Shown here one piece after another: positions 46,560-58,939 of a stretch of 64,000 nucleotides of DNA. The stretch spans positions 58,253,888-58,317,887 of the forward strand of contig NC_037686.1 of NCBI RefSeq assembly GCF_003255815.1, written 5' to 3'. Below the pieces are notes generated by a model. It was not told the origin of the DNA. It was given only the letters and a program-made list of their open reading frames with translations, and made no database searches. This DNA is from Theropithecus gelada. Its lineage: Eukaryota; Chordata; Mammalia; Primates; Cercopithecidae. Within the stretch, counting starts at the first letter, position 1. Every line of letters starts with the position of its first letter. The position numbers were made by a program, and so were the translations under genes.

Positions 46560-46725
46560 AAATGTGGTTCTAAAGCCTTTTCAAATAAACTTCTACTCTT
46601 GCTCTGAAACTTGCTTCAGTCTCTTTTTCTTCCTTATGCCCTTCAGTTGAATTATTTCTTCTGAGGAGGCAAGAATTGAGGTTGCTGCAGACCCATAAGG
46701 ATTAGCCACTGGTAACTTGGATATT
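46560..46725 (+). mobile_element. Class I ERV LTR 3' segment
   Basis: 'tttcaaataaacttctactc' is followed by 'gaaacttgcttcagtctc', 'tcttctgaggaggcaagaat' and 'tgctgcagacccataaggat', ending near 'ccactggtaactt'. This is the poly-A signal, R and U5 layout of a class I LTR, possibly of the MER52/MER57 group. No viral gene is adjacent. Confidence 0.5.
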
Positions 46726-46734
46726 ATTTACTGG

Positions 46735-46920
46735 GAACATAATGAGAATCTTAAACCTGAGCTATTCAAAACCAAACTCCTGATCTTTCTCCTAACCTGC
46801 CTTTCAAGTGTCTTCCCCATTTTAGTTAAAGGCAACTTATTGCTTCTAAATTTTTGAGGCCTACAATCTTAGTGTTACTCTTGACTCATCTCTCTTATAA
46901 ATTCCACATCTGAAAGTTGG
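46735..46920 (+). mobile_element. LINE L2 fragment
   Basis: 'aaaaccaaactcctgatctt', 'taacctgcctttcaagtgtc' and 'ttagtgttactcttgactca' match internal plus-strand L2. Confidence 0.65.
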
Positions 46921-47061
46921 CTGGGAAAGTTTTACAGAGAAAATGTTCTTTTTTCTTTTTTTTTTTTTTTTATTTTCTGTCTGGAGGGCGAAGGCCTAGC
47001 TGTAGGCATTCTGGAAGCAAAGAGAGGAAAGGGGTTTAAGGTTTCCCATGCAGCAAGTAAA

Positions 47062-47696
47062 CTTTGGTGGGACTGGAAACTAGTTCAACCATTGTGGAAG
47101 ACAGTGTGGCAATTCCTCAAAGATCTAGAACTAGAAATACCATTTGACCCAACCATCCCATTACTGGGGATATACCCAAAGGATTATAAATCATGTTGCT
47201 ATAAAGACACATGCACACATATGTTTATTGCGGCACTATTCACAATAGCAAAAACTTGGAAACAACCCAAATGTCCATCAATGATAGACCGGATTAAGAA
47301 AATGTGGCACATATACACCATGGAATACTATGCAGCCATAAAAAACGATGAGTTCATGTCCTTTTTAGGGACCTGGATGAAGCTGGAAACCATCATTCTC
47401 AGCAAACTATCACAAGGACAAAAAACCAAACACCGCATGTTCTCACTCATATGTGGGAATTGAACAATGAGAACACTTGGACACAGGAAGGGGAACATCA
47501 CAAACTGGGACCTGTCATGGGGTGCGGGGAGCGGGGAGAGATAGCATTAGGAGAGATACGTAATGTAAATGACAAGTTATTGGGTGCAGCACACCAACAT
47601 GGCACATTTTTATACATATGTAACAAACCTGCACGTTGTGCACATGTACCCTAGAACTTAAAGTATAATAATAATAATAAATAAATAAATAAATAT
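47062..47696 (+). mobile_element. 5'-truncated L1PA, 3' end
   Basis: Low-divergence L1 3' end, starting at 'tggtgggactggaaactagt'. It keeps the last 124 codons of ORF2 open from 47092 to 47463, including the C-terminal cysteine-rich segment, the normal end of ORF2p. A G-rich 3' UTR tract and a tail of AATA/AAAT units follow. Over 5 kb of 5' sequence is missing, so it cannot retrotranspose. A weak direct repeat around GCAGC at both ends may be the target duplication. Confidence 0.92.
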
Positions 47697-47699
47697 AAA

Positions 47700-48940
47700 A
47701 AGTAGCAGCTAGGAAAAATAATCAAAGTATAGGCAAGACCACAGCAAAAAAAAAAAAAAATGTAAAGTAAAATGGAGAAAGTATCCCCGACATTCAACTG
47801 ACTCTCATGATAATTGCCATCTGTGTAGCTCCTCGGAAACAAACCTAATAGAATTTAAAAGGGACAGAAAAAGAAAAGCAGAGGAGGATGCTCTCATTGG
47901 ATGGTAACCTTTTTACTTTTTAAGACAACTATGGATTTCTCATTTCTTAAAATATCTCTCCATTAAATAAAGAAATTCAGCAATAAATATTTTTGAGCAT
48001 TTCTTTGAGCAGAAAATATAAGCCAGTTTTGTGGCAGATGTTGAGATTACAAAAATGAATATGATGTGGTCTAAATATTGGCATTGCTTAATCTTTGTAC
48101 AACACAAGTAATTGCTAAGGTCACGTCTTGTAGATTAGACATCTGTGTATATGTGGTGAGCCAAAGGCTTGCAAAGTCCAAGTTATGTGCAAGTTACGTT
48201 GCAAATGAAATTCTCACCAATAACATCATTGTTTTGAATAGTGTCACCATTACCAAGATGCCACCATTTCTTGGAAGGAATTAAGCAGCACGTCCATGGT
48301 CATTTCTTTGCTCTGAACATTTCAAAGAAAGAAATAAGCCAGGAGACCTGATCTAATTCCCTGGGGAGCATAATAATAACAGGCCACCTGATGAACAAGC
48401 GCTAGAGATTTTGTTAGCAGAAGAGTTGTTATCTATTCAATGCTTTTAACAGTATATTCCTTGTTCTTATAGACTGTTATGGTAAACAAGTTACTAACCT
48501 ATCATTTATATGACCTGACTCCAAGGAAAGTATCCTATCAATCATCCATGCCAATATGTGAATACAAAATGAAGATGTTTAATGAACTGAATGACTCTTT
48601 TTGGTATGTAAGTGAGGGGATTATACTACTAACTAGAAATGGCACGTATTGTCTTGGGCAAATGCACATCAGGTATGTAAAGATTGTATTTCCATTGGTC
48701 TATATGTAGACCAATGTAGAAATGGGTAAACAACACTTGTGGAAAATTAGAAAAGATGGAAATGTTTTAATTTCAAGTTTAAAATGTACTTAAAGTCATG
48801 TGAAATCTGTCAAGGTAGTTAGGAGTTATTGGGACAGGATTCAGGGTAGGATGGAGGCATAGGGAGTGAGCCCAGTAATAAGTCAGTTTTCTTTTAGAAG
48901 TACGACAAATCTCAGAGCAGGCACTTGAAAAGCTCAAAGT
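47700..48940. other. Unique DNA
   Basis: No recognised repeat or gene. An A run of 15 lies near 47746-47760. Confidence 0.45.
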
Positions 48941-48945
48941 CAAAG

Positions 48946-49651
48946 TGAAGGGGTGGCCTGCCCCTCCACACCTGTGGGTGTTTCTCGTTAGGTGGAACGA
49001 GAGACTTGAGAAAAGAAATGAGACACAGAGACAAAGTATAGAGAAAGAGAAACTGGGCCCAGAGGACCGGCGCTCAGCTTACAGAGGACCCACGCCGGCA
49101 CCGGTCTCTGAGTTCCCTTAGTATTTATTGATAATTATCTTTACCATCTTAAAGATAAGGGAGTGGCAGGACAATAGGATCATTGTAGGGAGGAAATCGG
49201 CAGTAAGACATATGAACAAAAACCTTTGTGACATGAATAAGTTTAAAGGAAAATGCCTTGAGATGCATATGCAAACATCTCCATAAACCTTTTAGCATTA
49301 TTTCAGCCTATCACATGGGGAGAAACCTTGGACGATACCTAGCTTTCCTAGGCAGAGGTCCCTGTGACCTTTGGCCGTGTGCCTGTCCCTGGGTAGTTGA
49401 AATTAAGAGAATGGTGATGACTTTTAACCAGCAAGCTGCCTTCAGGCACTTGTTTAACAAAGACACATCCTGCACAGCCCAAAATCCATTAAACCCTGAG
49501 TCACCGCAGCACATGTCTCTTGCAAGGACAAGGTTGGGGGTAGGGTCACAGATTAACAGCATCTCAAATACAGAACAAAATGGAGTCTCTTATGTCTACT
49601 TCTTTCTATATAGACACAGTAACAGGCTGATCTCTCTTTCTTTTCCCCACA
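48946..49651 (-). mobile_element. ERVK (HML-2/LTR5-like) solo LTR
   Basis: In reverse orientation the element has the terminal TGTGGGG...and ends in the CCACCCCTTCA-type border. It has the LTR5/HML-2 style segments, including the 'cccacaggtgtggagggg' 3' end and an AATAAA signal at about 49122-49128 (reverse strand). The 5-base target duplication CAAAG lies at 48941-48945 and 49652-49656. At 706 bases it is shorter than the roughly 970-base LTR5, with a block missing around the middle. No gag, pol or env is present, so it is a solo LTR left by recombination. It may retain promoter or enhancer activity. Confidence 0.88.
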
Positions 49652-49659
49652 CAAAGGAT

Positions 49660-50510
49660 AAGAACTAAAGTTATGGCAGCCTCGCAGTGTTAGTGGGACA
49701 ATAATCAGAGGCCAAGACTGAGACAAATGTCTGAATAAACTCTATTAATTTGGATGACATTCTGAAATACTGTATCATAGAAGTAATTTAAGCTGGAAAC
49801 AAATGTGAACTATGAAAGACCTTAGAACACATTTGAATCATTTCCTTGAAACCAATTTACTTTGAAATGCATCAAAATATAAAATTCATCGATAGATATA
49901 TATATGTGAATAGATATGTATGTGGAAAAGTAAATGCGGTAAACCTAACAATGACAGAATCTATGTAGTAGAAGTGTGGTTGTTCGCTATAAATCGATTT
50001 CATTTTCTTTCTTTAAAGATTTTCATACTAAAATATTGTGAAAATGTGGATGGAATTAAGACTTTCCATGGCCAAAAATTATACTATACTATGATATTAT
50101 CAGTACACATACATTAAATAAAATATTAGAGAATATGGGATCTTCTCAAAAAGGCAGATCTTTCTAGGTAGAAGCTAAAAGATGTATGAAGAAATGATGA
50201 GCAAGAAAAACAAACAGTAGGTATAAATAAATGTTGATTCCACATAACAACAATAATAAAGACATATGTCAAGTGTATGTATTGTTATATAATGTATATA
50301 CTATTTAAAGTAAATAGAATGGTCCCAACAATATTAAAATCATAATTTTTTAAATCATGGAGTAATTTATGAGAACTCTATTAATAGTAAAGAGAGTGGA
50401 CCAATTTCAATTCATTACAACAAATAAAATAAATATAATCAATTCAAAAGAAGATAAAAAAGTAAGAAAAAAGGGAAAGAGTATATGAATAGAAATGACT
50501 TTTTAAAGTC
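49660..50510. other. Unique AT-rich DNA
   Basis: No recognised feature. Confidence 0.45.
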
Positions 50511-50514
50511 ATTA

Positions 50515-51255
50515 AATTATGTATCTAAATGTAAATAACATGCTCTACACTCAAATTGCATATAAAGATTGTAAAACTGTAAAAAAATTTCTCAATTATT
50601 TGTCATTTACAAAGGAAATGTCTAAAATACAAAGATATATTAGTAAAACTGAAAGGATAAGCATAAGCTATGCAGACTCTATTATTAATATGAAAATATT
50701 AATGTCAAAATAGACTTCAAACCAAAAAGCATTACTAGTGATAAATAGACATTGTATTATGCTGAAAAAATTACTTAATTAAGAAATTATATAGTTTTAT
50801 AATTGTACAAAACTGACATAAGCAAACCAATCATTTTTGCAGGATTATTCAAACTATCTCAAAAACTCATAAACAAGGACACCAAAATCAGTAAAGATAA
50901 AATAATGATTAGGGCATCACAATAAGTAAAATTAATGATGAAGATATTGCACTCCTTAAACTGCAGAGAGTACTTTCTTTTCAAGTACGCACTAGACATT
51001 TACAAAAGTTGACCATATATTGTGCCATAGAGCAAATCTTAATAATTTTTAATGTTGGAAATCACACACATCATCTTATCTTACTAAAAAATCAATTAAA
51101 CTAAAAATTAATAAAAATGAAAACTAGAAAGTCCTTATGTTGAATATTGAATAATGCACTTCTAAATTACTCATAGAACAAATAAGAAATTATAATTTTA
51201 AATATAAATATATTAATTACCTAAAAGAAAATGACAAATTTAAAAATATGCAATG
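50515..51255 (+). mobile_element. Old L1M ORF2 fragment
   Basis: 'actgaaaggataagcataag', 'aaatagacttcaaaccaaaa', 'tactttcttttcaagtacgc' and 'gttgaccatatattgtgcca' match L1 ORF2 in order. Heavily decayed. Confidence 0.65.
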
Positions 51256-51604
51256 TTTTATTGTCACAATTGGCTGGTAGTTATATGAACGTTCCCTTTG
51301 TGACAAACTATTGAACGACAGATGTTTATTTTGTGTGATTTTCTGTATCTAGAATATATTTTTACAATGCTTAAGGAGAGGCGCATTACTCTGGTACTTT
51401 GGCCACAGAAAGTAAGATAAGATAATTCAATATATCCATGAAAAATATAATGATTTGAAGTGGAGAAAAAATATTATTGGGTATTATACCTTTTTAAATA
51501 TGTTTTATAATTTTGTCTAAGCTAAAAGGATATTTACCTTTATGTTCTAATTGTTTATAAAATTATGAAGAACTATCTCCTTCGGTAACATATACACATA
51601 AATA

Positions 51605-51835
51605 ACAGTAGTGGCTACTCCACAGATTCTGGAACCTAAATTCACATTCCAGATTCACCAAGCACTACTCCTGTACCTTTAAGGAGTAATCGTGATGTGT
51701 CTCAGTTTTCTCATCTGTAAAATAACAATAATATAATAATAGTAATCTCTTGTGCTATGTGAGTAGATACACTTAAAATGACTAAAACAGCTCCTGGCCT
51801 ATAGTAATTGCTCAATAATGGTTAGCTATGTTTTC
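51605..51835 (+). mobile_element. MIR SINE
   Basis: 'tcagttttctcatctgtaaa' followed by 'ataacaataatataataata', and 'ctcctggcctatagtaattg' followed by 'ctcaataatgg', are a plus-strand MIR. A class I LTR lies just downstream. Confidence 0.8.
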
Positions 51836-51879
51836 TTCTCTATAATACTGTTTGCAATGCAATTTTTATGTAAGAATAG

Positions 51880-52357
51880 TGTAATGCCCAGACCATTTGT
51901 TCCCCAAAGAAGACCACCAGAGTCCAGAGTCAAAGCCAAGCGGCAAGGATCTTTTACTGCAAGTTCGAACTTGGTCCCTCCCTTCCACAGCATACAAGAG
52001 GGCCTCGAACAATGCGAGTGCTTGCTTTTTATAGCCCGATGTAAACAGGATATGTAAAGTTACAGGGGAACGAGGGAATTCTTTTGGTTACAACATTACA
52101 ATTGGTTAACATTATACATTTAGCATTTTTTATTGGTTCCCGCTGTGCCCTTATCAGAGATTTCCCAGGTGGTGTTTTTCTAAAGTTAAGAGAAATATGG
52201 AGGAATGTGTTTGTGCTGGGCTCAGGAAGTTGAGAGTGATATATGGTGGGTTGTGTTTGTGCTGGGCTCAGGAAGTTGGGAGATATATGGAGGAATGTGT
52301 TTGTGCTGGGCTCAGGGAGTTGGGAGATATATGGAGGAATGTGCCTGGTTTCTTTCA
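51880..52357 (-). mobile_element. Gammaretrovirus-type (class I ERV) solo LTR
   Basis: A 478-base element, reverse-oriented, with terminal TGAAAG... and ...TTACA. It is bracketed by the 4-base target duplication ATAG at 51876-51879 and 52358-52361, the length expected for gammaretroviruses. U3 contains a tandem repeat of 44-46 bases in about three and a half copies (52196-52348), like the enhancer repeats of simple retroviruses. A TATA box (TATAAAAAGC) lies at about 52024-52033, and an AGTAAA-type poly-A signal lies about 75 bases further on. There is no internal viral sequence. PtERV1-type LTRs of Old World monkeys are a candidate family, but that is inference. Confidence 0.88.
52196..52348 (-). 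promoter_or_regulatory. U3 enhancer-like tandem repeats of the LTR
   Basis: Copies are spaced by the landmark TTGTGCTGGG at 52211, 52257 and 52301 (46 and 44 bases apart), with a fourth partial copy at 52325-52348. Each holds 'gtttgtgctgggctcagg'. Repeat number usually varies between copies of such LTRs and affects strength. Confidence 0.75.
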
Positions 52358-52359
52358 AT

Positions 52360-52740
52360 AGTCCTTTACAAATCAGAAAGTTACCTGTGACTATAAAATT
52401 TGACCACAAAGAATCTGGTATTCTTAATTAAATAAAAACTATGCAGTTGGATTAACTGCTTTTATTCAGTTAATTTATTTCTGCTTAAATTTCCAATGTT
52501 GTTCATTAGAATATGAACAACTTCTCTTTGAAAATTCTAAGGATTAAACAGCTATGCTTTTTTTCAAATGAAATATCAGCCTTTACAACACACATATTAC
52601 AATTTTCATTATTACAATTTAATTGAAAATATTTTCCTTAGAGGGAAAGTCTGTTGGTACCTTGTTGATAATTTTATTTTTTAAAATCAGTACTCTCAGT
52701 ACCTCATTTACAAATAAACTCTATGACACATTATTTCTTA
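52360..52740. other. Unique AT-rich DNA
   Basis: No recognised feature. Confidence 0.45.
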
Positions 52741-52744
52741 ACTG

Positions 52745-53290
52745 AGGTAGTGTTTTTTGTTACTACATAACAAATTACCACAAATTTATTAGCTTAAACA
52801 ATACCCATTTATTGGCTCACGGTATGGTAGGTCAGAAATCTGGCATCGTGCATTGGTTCTCTGCTTAGGGCATTACAAGGCTGAAAGCAAGGTGTTTGTT
52901 GGGTTGAGTTCTTATCTGGAAGATCCGCAAAGAAATATCTGAGCTCGTGCAGTTTGTTGATAGAAGTCAGTTACTTGCTGTTGTTAAACTGAGATTTCCA
53001 TTTCCTTGCTGACTGTAAGTTGGGAGTCACCGTTGCTCTTAGAAGCCACCTGTACTCCTTCTTCGGTGGAGCCCTCAACACCAGCAAATGAATGTCAATT
53101 CCTTCGACTCTGAATCTCTCTCACTTCGCCTTCTATCATCAGCCCAATAAAGCACTCTGCTTTTAATGGTTCATAGGATTGGATCAGGCCCACTTGATCA
53201 ACTGATCAACTGTGCCATATAATGTAACCTAATCACCACAGTGATATCCCATCATTTACAGTACTTGGGATTAGGATATGGCATTTTAGA
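52745..53290 (-). mobile_element. MLT1-like MaLR LTR
   Basis: 'ttactacataacaaattacc', 'cattacaaggctgaaagcaa', 'gctttTAATGGTTCATAGG' and 'tcaggcccacttgatcaact' follow a long MaLR LTR in reverse. The exact subfamily is not decided. Confidence 0.6.
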
Positions 53291-53299
53291 ATGAGAGTC

Positions 53300-54480
53300 A
53301 TGCTTTTTAGAATTTTGTGTTTCACCGATGATGTTATGACTGGCTAAAAAGGGTTCCTTTTGCAAATCTCTATCTACTCAAGGTGAGGACCATGAATCTT
53401 ATTCCATAGTTCTAGAGATAAATTCTTTGGGATTTCTAGATGCTTTAACTACAGATACTTCAAAGATAGCAATGAAAATGACAGGGTCTAAGGATTTTCT
53501 GGTAAGCCATCCTGTTCAGCAGTGGAACAGATTAAGTTTTGATGTCATAAACTTGTTACTACAGAACTTATTTTGCTGACAGAAAATGGCCGCCTAGCTT
53601 GGATATAATGTGTAACATGTCTGCCATAGGGAGGAAGACTAGACAAAGAACTCTTTGTTCCCTCCCAACTCTGGTATTCTATAAGTCAAAGACTTTAAGA
53701 GTGACTTTTAAATGTAATTTTTTGTGTTTCTAATATTAACCTTGAAAGGTTAATTTAGTTTTTTTTAAAAAAAAAGAGATTCTAAGAGAAAGCATAAATA
53801 TTATCTAAATTTCTTACATTTTACATATGCGAAAACAAAAGTTCCAATAAATTAAATGACTTTTTCATCTTTGTCAAGAACAGAATTTTGGCCCTAAGCT
53901 AGATATTATGGTGCCAACTACATAAGTCTCTGAATACATTTGGCTTCTTCTCAGCCAAATATAAGCATAGGGAAAAATGTCAGGATAAATAAGGCCTAAT
54001 GTTAAACTGGAGTTTTTCATTCTCTCTGCAGTCTTCATGGATGAAAATGATTTTGATAAGTTGTTGAGGCAGCAGTTTCATGTCTATTCTGAGTGCAAAG
54101 AGACTGAAAGAGGACAAGAACTTTCAAGGAGAGATCAATATGGAAATTCCCTACTGAATGAATATAAATGAGTTAATTTGATAGAAGACATATTAATTTT
54201 TACTAGAGACATTCCTGGATGAAAGCAGAAATCCTGTGAAATGTACTATAAATTACTTGGAATTTTGTAATTTTTTAAAATGATGAAATTGTTTGAGAAA
54301 ACATAATGTAAGCAGAAGGCATGAAGTGGCATTTAGAATATTTGGCAGTATGAACTTGAAGGGAAAGTCTTCATGAATATTCTTTCCAATTTGCCACAAA
54401 GGCAAACGGACACTGATTCCAGAATAGTAGATATTAAAAGAAAACAAAGTTAATTGTCTGGGTAGGATAGACTTATGAAT
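53300..54480. other. Mainly unique DNA with a weak MIR trace
   Basis: A decayed reverse MIR core is possible at about 53800-53890 ('cttacattttacatatgcg', 'aattaaatgactttttcat'). Nothing else was recognised. Confidence 0.4.
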
Positions 54481-54484
54481 ATTA

Positions 54485-54870
54485 ATTTAATTCAATAAGG
54501 CTTTATAAGACCCTGCTGTGCATACATCCTCAAATTAGGTACTAGGTGATTAAAATAACAATAATAATAATATTAGCTTTTGACCTAGTAGAAGAGGGGG
54601 CAATTTTTTAGCTAACTAGAAAGCACGCCAGATTATAATAAATTCTGCAATTGTAAATATAAATAAAATATGATGGGATTACAAAGGAGAGAGTAACTAA
54701 ATTGGCCAAGCAAAATTAGGAAAGGATTCCAAAAAGTAGCAAATTTGGGCTGTTTGTCAAAAAATTTCAATGGGCTAAATTGAGTGGAAAGAAATGCCAG
54801 TTAGACGGACTAGAAGAAAACAGGATGAAATAGCATTAGCAAACTAACTGAGTCTCCCAAGTGCATGCTG
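54485..54870 (-). mobile_element. LINE L2 fragment, minus strand
   Basis: 'aatatgatgggattacaaag', 'aaattaggaaaggattcc' and 'aatgccagttagacggacta' follow reverse-oriented L2. Strong divergence. Confidence 0.45.
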
Positions 54871-54874
54871 TGGC

Positions 54875-55885
54875 CAGAGAGGAATGAAACACTAGAAGAT
54901 AAGATCAGCGAAGTATTTTAAACACTAAGTAGAAAGGATCTTGAATATTGAATAAATTAAATAATCTTCTCTGTTAATAGAAAATCTGACTTTTTTAACA
55001 TAAGAGTTGTCAAATGATGCTGTCTTAAATGCAATAATGGTAATAATATTTTTTGTAAACATTTGGAGGATAGGCATACAGAGAATGTAGAATGTGAAGA
55101 CATGGAGATCTGTCGGGGAATTATTACAGATACTCAAGTGGCTTCTCATAGGGAATTCATATCAAATAAGACTGGACACAATGGAAAGTGGCTGACGGAT
55201 TTAGCCACTTCATTTCTTCTCTGATCCTGCATTAGGCTTTCACTCGGAAAGTTGTGTTGCCTTTTGACACTTTCTGTCCACTCCTACTAGGTTTTGTTTT
55301 AGCTTCAATTATGTGATGCCATTTTCTGAGAACTTCATAATTCTTGATAAGAGACAATCAAGGATCCATTCATAGGTACTTGAGAAAATATATTCCTTTT
55401 TAAATTCATAATCCAACTTATAAAAAGACTTTTATTGGACAACCGATATGCTCTGTGAATTATATGAATTGATATGCACATGCTATGTAAATGCTTTCAG
55501 ATAATAAACTTAAAAAATAAGAATGTAGGTTAATATAGCATATATTTTATTCTGCCATTTTTCTTTAATTATATCCCAAAGAAATGTTCAAAGACTCATA
55601 AAATATATTTGTTTAGTATTCAATATTTTATATTATCATAATATTACTAGACATAGTAAGGGCCGAATATATTTAGTGCTAATTCTTAATTGTATTTTCT
55701 AGGAAAGTAATAAGAAAGACATTTTTTACCTTACCCATCATACGCCTTTAACAACATCCACTTATTTTAGAATACTTTTCTATGCTTATTAATTTCAACC
55801 TCAGGTACTACCAAAGAACAAACACAGAAACTTAATATACTTAAAACCTTGTATCTTCAGAAATCTAACCCTTCATGTAAATCAG
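54875..55885. other. Unique AT-rich DNA
   Basis: No recognised feature. Confidence 0.45.
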
Positions 55886-55889
55886 CACA

Positions 55890-56085
55890 TTAATAGGAAC
55901 ACAATATGAATCAGGTACTTCACTAGGTGACTGACACTGTCTTACTAACATCGCATAACCGCTCCAAGAGATAGATATTATTTCGTCATTTAATAGAGGA
56001 GAAAATTGGTTCAAGGTACAAAAATATTAACAAAAGTGTGTTAGTAGATTGGATTATCAGAGTTTATGCCCTAATCTATCTGCTC
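55890..56085 (-). mobile_element. MIR SINE
   Basis: 'ctgacactgtcttactaaca', 'agatattatttcgtcattta' and 'gagtttatgccctaatctat' match a reverse MIR with its flanking region. Confidence 0.55.
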
Positions 56086-56254
56086 ATTGTCTCCCCCGTA
56101 TTCAACTCCTTTCCCTTCTTTCATAACAGATTTCATTTTGTTTGAAATTAGACCTAGATATGGATAATTATATAAAGGAAAGTCTACTTTTTCATTTAAA
56201 TCTATGAAATATCTAAAAGTGCTATCCTTTTCCTGTTTTGTTTTGTTTTAAAAA

Positions 56255-56525
56255 AAAAAGCAGACAGCTAGAGCAAATGGCTGGTGTCTTTCTATTTCCT
56301 CTTCAATTGTGGATGTTAGGTACAGCAACCGTCATGTCAGATGGGAACGCAATTCACAAACTAAAGATGACAGAACAAAAAATAAGACCAGGTCCTTGTG
56401 ACACAGGGGAGTACTGGTCATGGACTGCCTCTGATTTTTTTTCTAGGTGAGAAATATACATCTTTACTTCATTAAGCCATTGTATTCAGTTTTCTATTAA
56501 AAGCAGCCCAAAGTAATGTAGATGA
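56255..56525 (+). mobile_element. MLT1-type LTR 3' half
   Basis: 'ctggtcatggactgcctctg', 'cattaagccattgtattcag' and 'ttctattaaaagcagcccaa' are a plus-strand MaLR LTR end. The 70-codon frame over it is translated LTR. Confidence 0.6.
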
Positions 56526-56529
56526 TTGT

Positions 56530-57870
56530 ATATGCCATTAAATACTAAGAAATAAATTATGGGATAGGTAGTTGGAATGAGTTAACTTAAACTGAATCAA
56601 TCTTAGTTTTCAGTGTCTGAGCAACTGAAATTATTAAGGAAGCTTATTATATACCAGTAATATGAAAAAAAATGTAGAACATTATGAGCAAGAACAGGAA
56701 TCTCCTGAAGTTTAGAGAGCCTACTCTCTGGGAGAGATGACACAACTGCTTTGCATGCATCTTCTTTAAGCCTTACTACAACGGAGGCTGCATACTGATT
56801 GATAAGTAAAGAAACACAGTAGCAAATCATATGTATATTAAAACTGAGTGCATTTAGAAATACACATATATGTAATTATACATAACTAAAATGTTAAATG
56901 CTGTCATGCTTAATTGGATAATGAATCATTTTTTAAATATTAATGAATCTTCTCATGTCACTGTGCTTCAAATTTAAAATTTTGTGTTTGCATAATTTAT
57001 TTCTTATTGCTGTAAAAATTGCATCAAGATAATACAAAATAACAGCAGCCACAACAGTAATGATGGCATCCTCATACATAATTTTGTCTACATCTCAGTT
57101 CTATTCATAATTTTACACAAATTCACAGATGCAATTATTTAATCAAGGTGAATTAAACATTCCTTGCCTGTTCATTAGATTCTCTACCAAACTGTGAAAG
57201 GTTATCAGGACTGTGATGCTTTGTTAGTCACTGTGGCTAATTTGGAGTAACTAAGATAATATATGGACGTAGGAGTGACACAAGTCATGATAATTTCCAG
57301 ATACAACCTGTCTTCTTAAAGGTTCATATTATCTAGATCCATCTCTTATGCAATAACAGACAGTTGAAAATCTTAGAGATGACTCAATTAAGTTCTTCCC
57401 CAAACAGCACTTCTTTTCTTAGTGAAGAAGATAAACGTATTGTAAAAATGTAATGATACAACGTAGATTTTTTTTCTCTGCCTAGTTATTTACAACTAAT
57501 TTGGTGATGGTTTTACTTAGAGTTAATGAGTAAACATTTTTATTTTCATTGAAGTATACAGAATATGAAATTCTTGAGTTATTTGGCCATGACCAACTCA
57601 CATTTCATAGCAGTTAGGAAAATTAGGAAGCGGTCATTGTTATGAAGCCACAATATTTGACTTTTCAAATTCTAGCATCAGTATATCAAACATAAGGTGA
57701 ACACTAAAATTACAAGAAGGTATAAAGATACAATGTCGAGATGCAAGAATTACCAAGATCATCACCACTGTTATTATCATAATCAAGGCTCTAAACATAC
57801 TATCTTAGAAAAATGAAGATGAGGCAATCTGGTAGGTCCAATTTTTCCAAATAGTTCTTGCCTCTCTAGA
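56530..57870. other. Unique AT-rich DNA
   Basis: No gene seen. A faint reverse MIR-like phrase lies near 56740-56790 but is too weak to call. Confidence 0.45.
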
Positions 57871-57874
57871 TACG

Positions 57875-58165
57875 TGCAATCCAAAATGTAATCTGTGCCA
57901 CATTGGTAATGCTAAATTCTCTAGTAGCTATATTACAAAAGTAAAAGCAACAGGAGAGACTAATTTTAATAACATAATTTAATAAGTCAAAAGTATTATT
58001 TTAATGTTTAATCAACAAAACATTATTGAGATATTTTGTATTTTTAATTTTCCTACCAAGTTTTCAGAATTTTGTCTGTATTTTACATTGTAGCAATTCT
58101 CAATCTGGACTGGCCACATTTCAGTGCTTGATAGTCAGGTGTGGCTAATGGGTATCCAATCAATA
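57875..58165. mobile_element. hAT-type miniature DNA transposon, second copy
   Basis: Same layout as 40922-41229: a decayed 'gcaatccaaaatgtaatct' left terminus, 'gactaattttaataacataa', 'gactggccacatttcagtgc' and 'ggtgtggctaatgggtatcc' at the right end. Confidence 0.65.
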
Positions 58166-58169
58166 TAAT

Positions 58170-58715
58170 TCTAGGTAACTTCAAGATTGCAAGGCTTACC
58201 TTAGTAATCTTAGAGATATAACTTTAAAACTTCTATAATAAACATTTTTGGGTTATTTGATTATCTTTTCATGTATTTTATTGGTTCAGAAGTCTCAAAC
58301 TTATGTGTAGTTTACTTTTACCTTTTTATTTATTTCATTGCGTTTATACTTAAAGTATCCTTTCTGAGTATTGTCTAAATTCAGTAACACTTCTTATTTA
58401 CAGTTGACATTTTAACTGAAGCCTCTTCATTTTATATTGGATCTATTATGGCATACAATGTAAGGAAAAATGATTAATAATTTTTCAATTGTTTAGATAA
58501 TTTTCTCTGTAATATTTATTGAATAATTATTTTCTCATTGATTTATAACATCACTCAATCATATATTCTATTAGGGCAATTATTTTGCCTGTATCTTGTT
58601 TTACTATTCTTTTTTATTAGTTTTAGAATCTTTTTGTCTAGATAAATATCACATTAGAATTATGTAAAATTTATAATCAACATTGGAAACATTTCTGTAT
58701 TTTCTTGATCACCCT
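58170..58715. other. Unique AT-rich DNA
   Basis: No recognised feature. Confidence 0.45.
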
Positions 58716-58719
58716 GTAT

Positions 58720-58935
58720 TTCACTGGCCACTCCAACCATTACACTCCAATATTTAACTATTTAACTTGTACTATATTGAACTTTATTTTCAGTATTCCT
58801 CTCTACCTGACATTGTATTGCTGATTGCCTGTGATTGGTATGACCAAGTAAGTTTCATTAGGGTAGTTCTGCTTCAAGCTCATTATCTTTAATGCCTAGA
58901 ACAATGTAAGCATATAGCAGATTCCAATAGATAAA
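58720..58935 (+). mobile_element. Probable L2 3' end
   Basis: 'aatgcctagaacaatgtaag' and 'catatagcagattccaatag' resemble the L2 3' terminus. The upstream part is weak. Confidence 0.45.
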
Positions 58936-58939
58936 CGCT

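Noticed and set aside
47092..47463. Open ORF2p C-terminus, considered as possible active L1
   Set aside because: More than 5 kb of the element is missing, including promoter, ORF1, endonuclease and reverse transcriptase.
49258..49668. 136-codon plus-strand open frame
   Set aside because: It lies antisense within the ERVK LTR, which is noncoding; chance frame.
52196..52348. Regular 44-46 base repeats, considered as an independent minisatellite
   Set aside because: They lie entirely within the LTR borders and match the position of U3 enhancer repeats.
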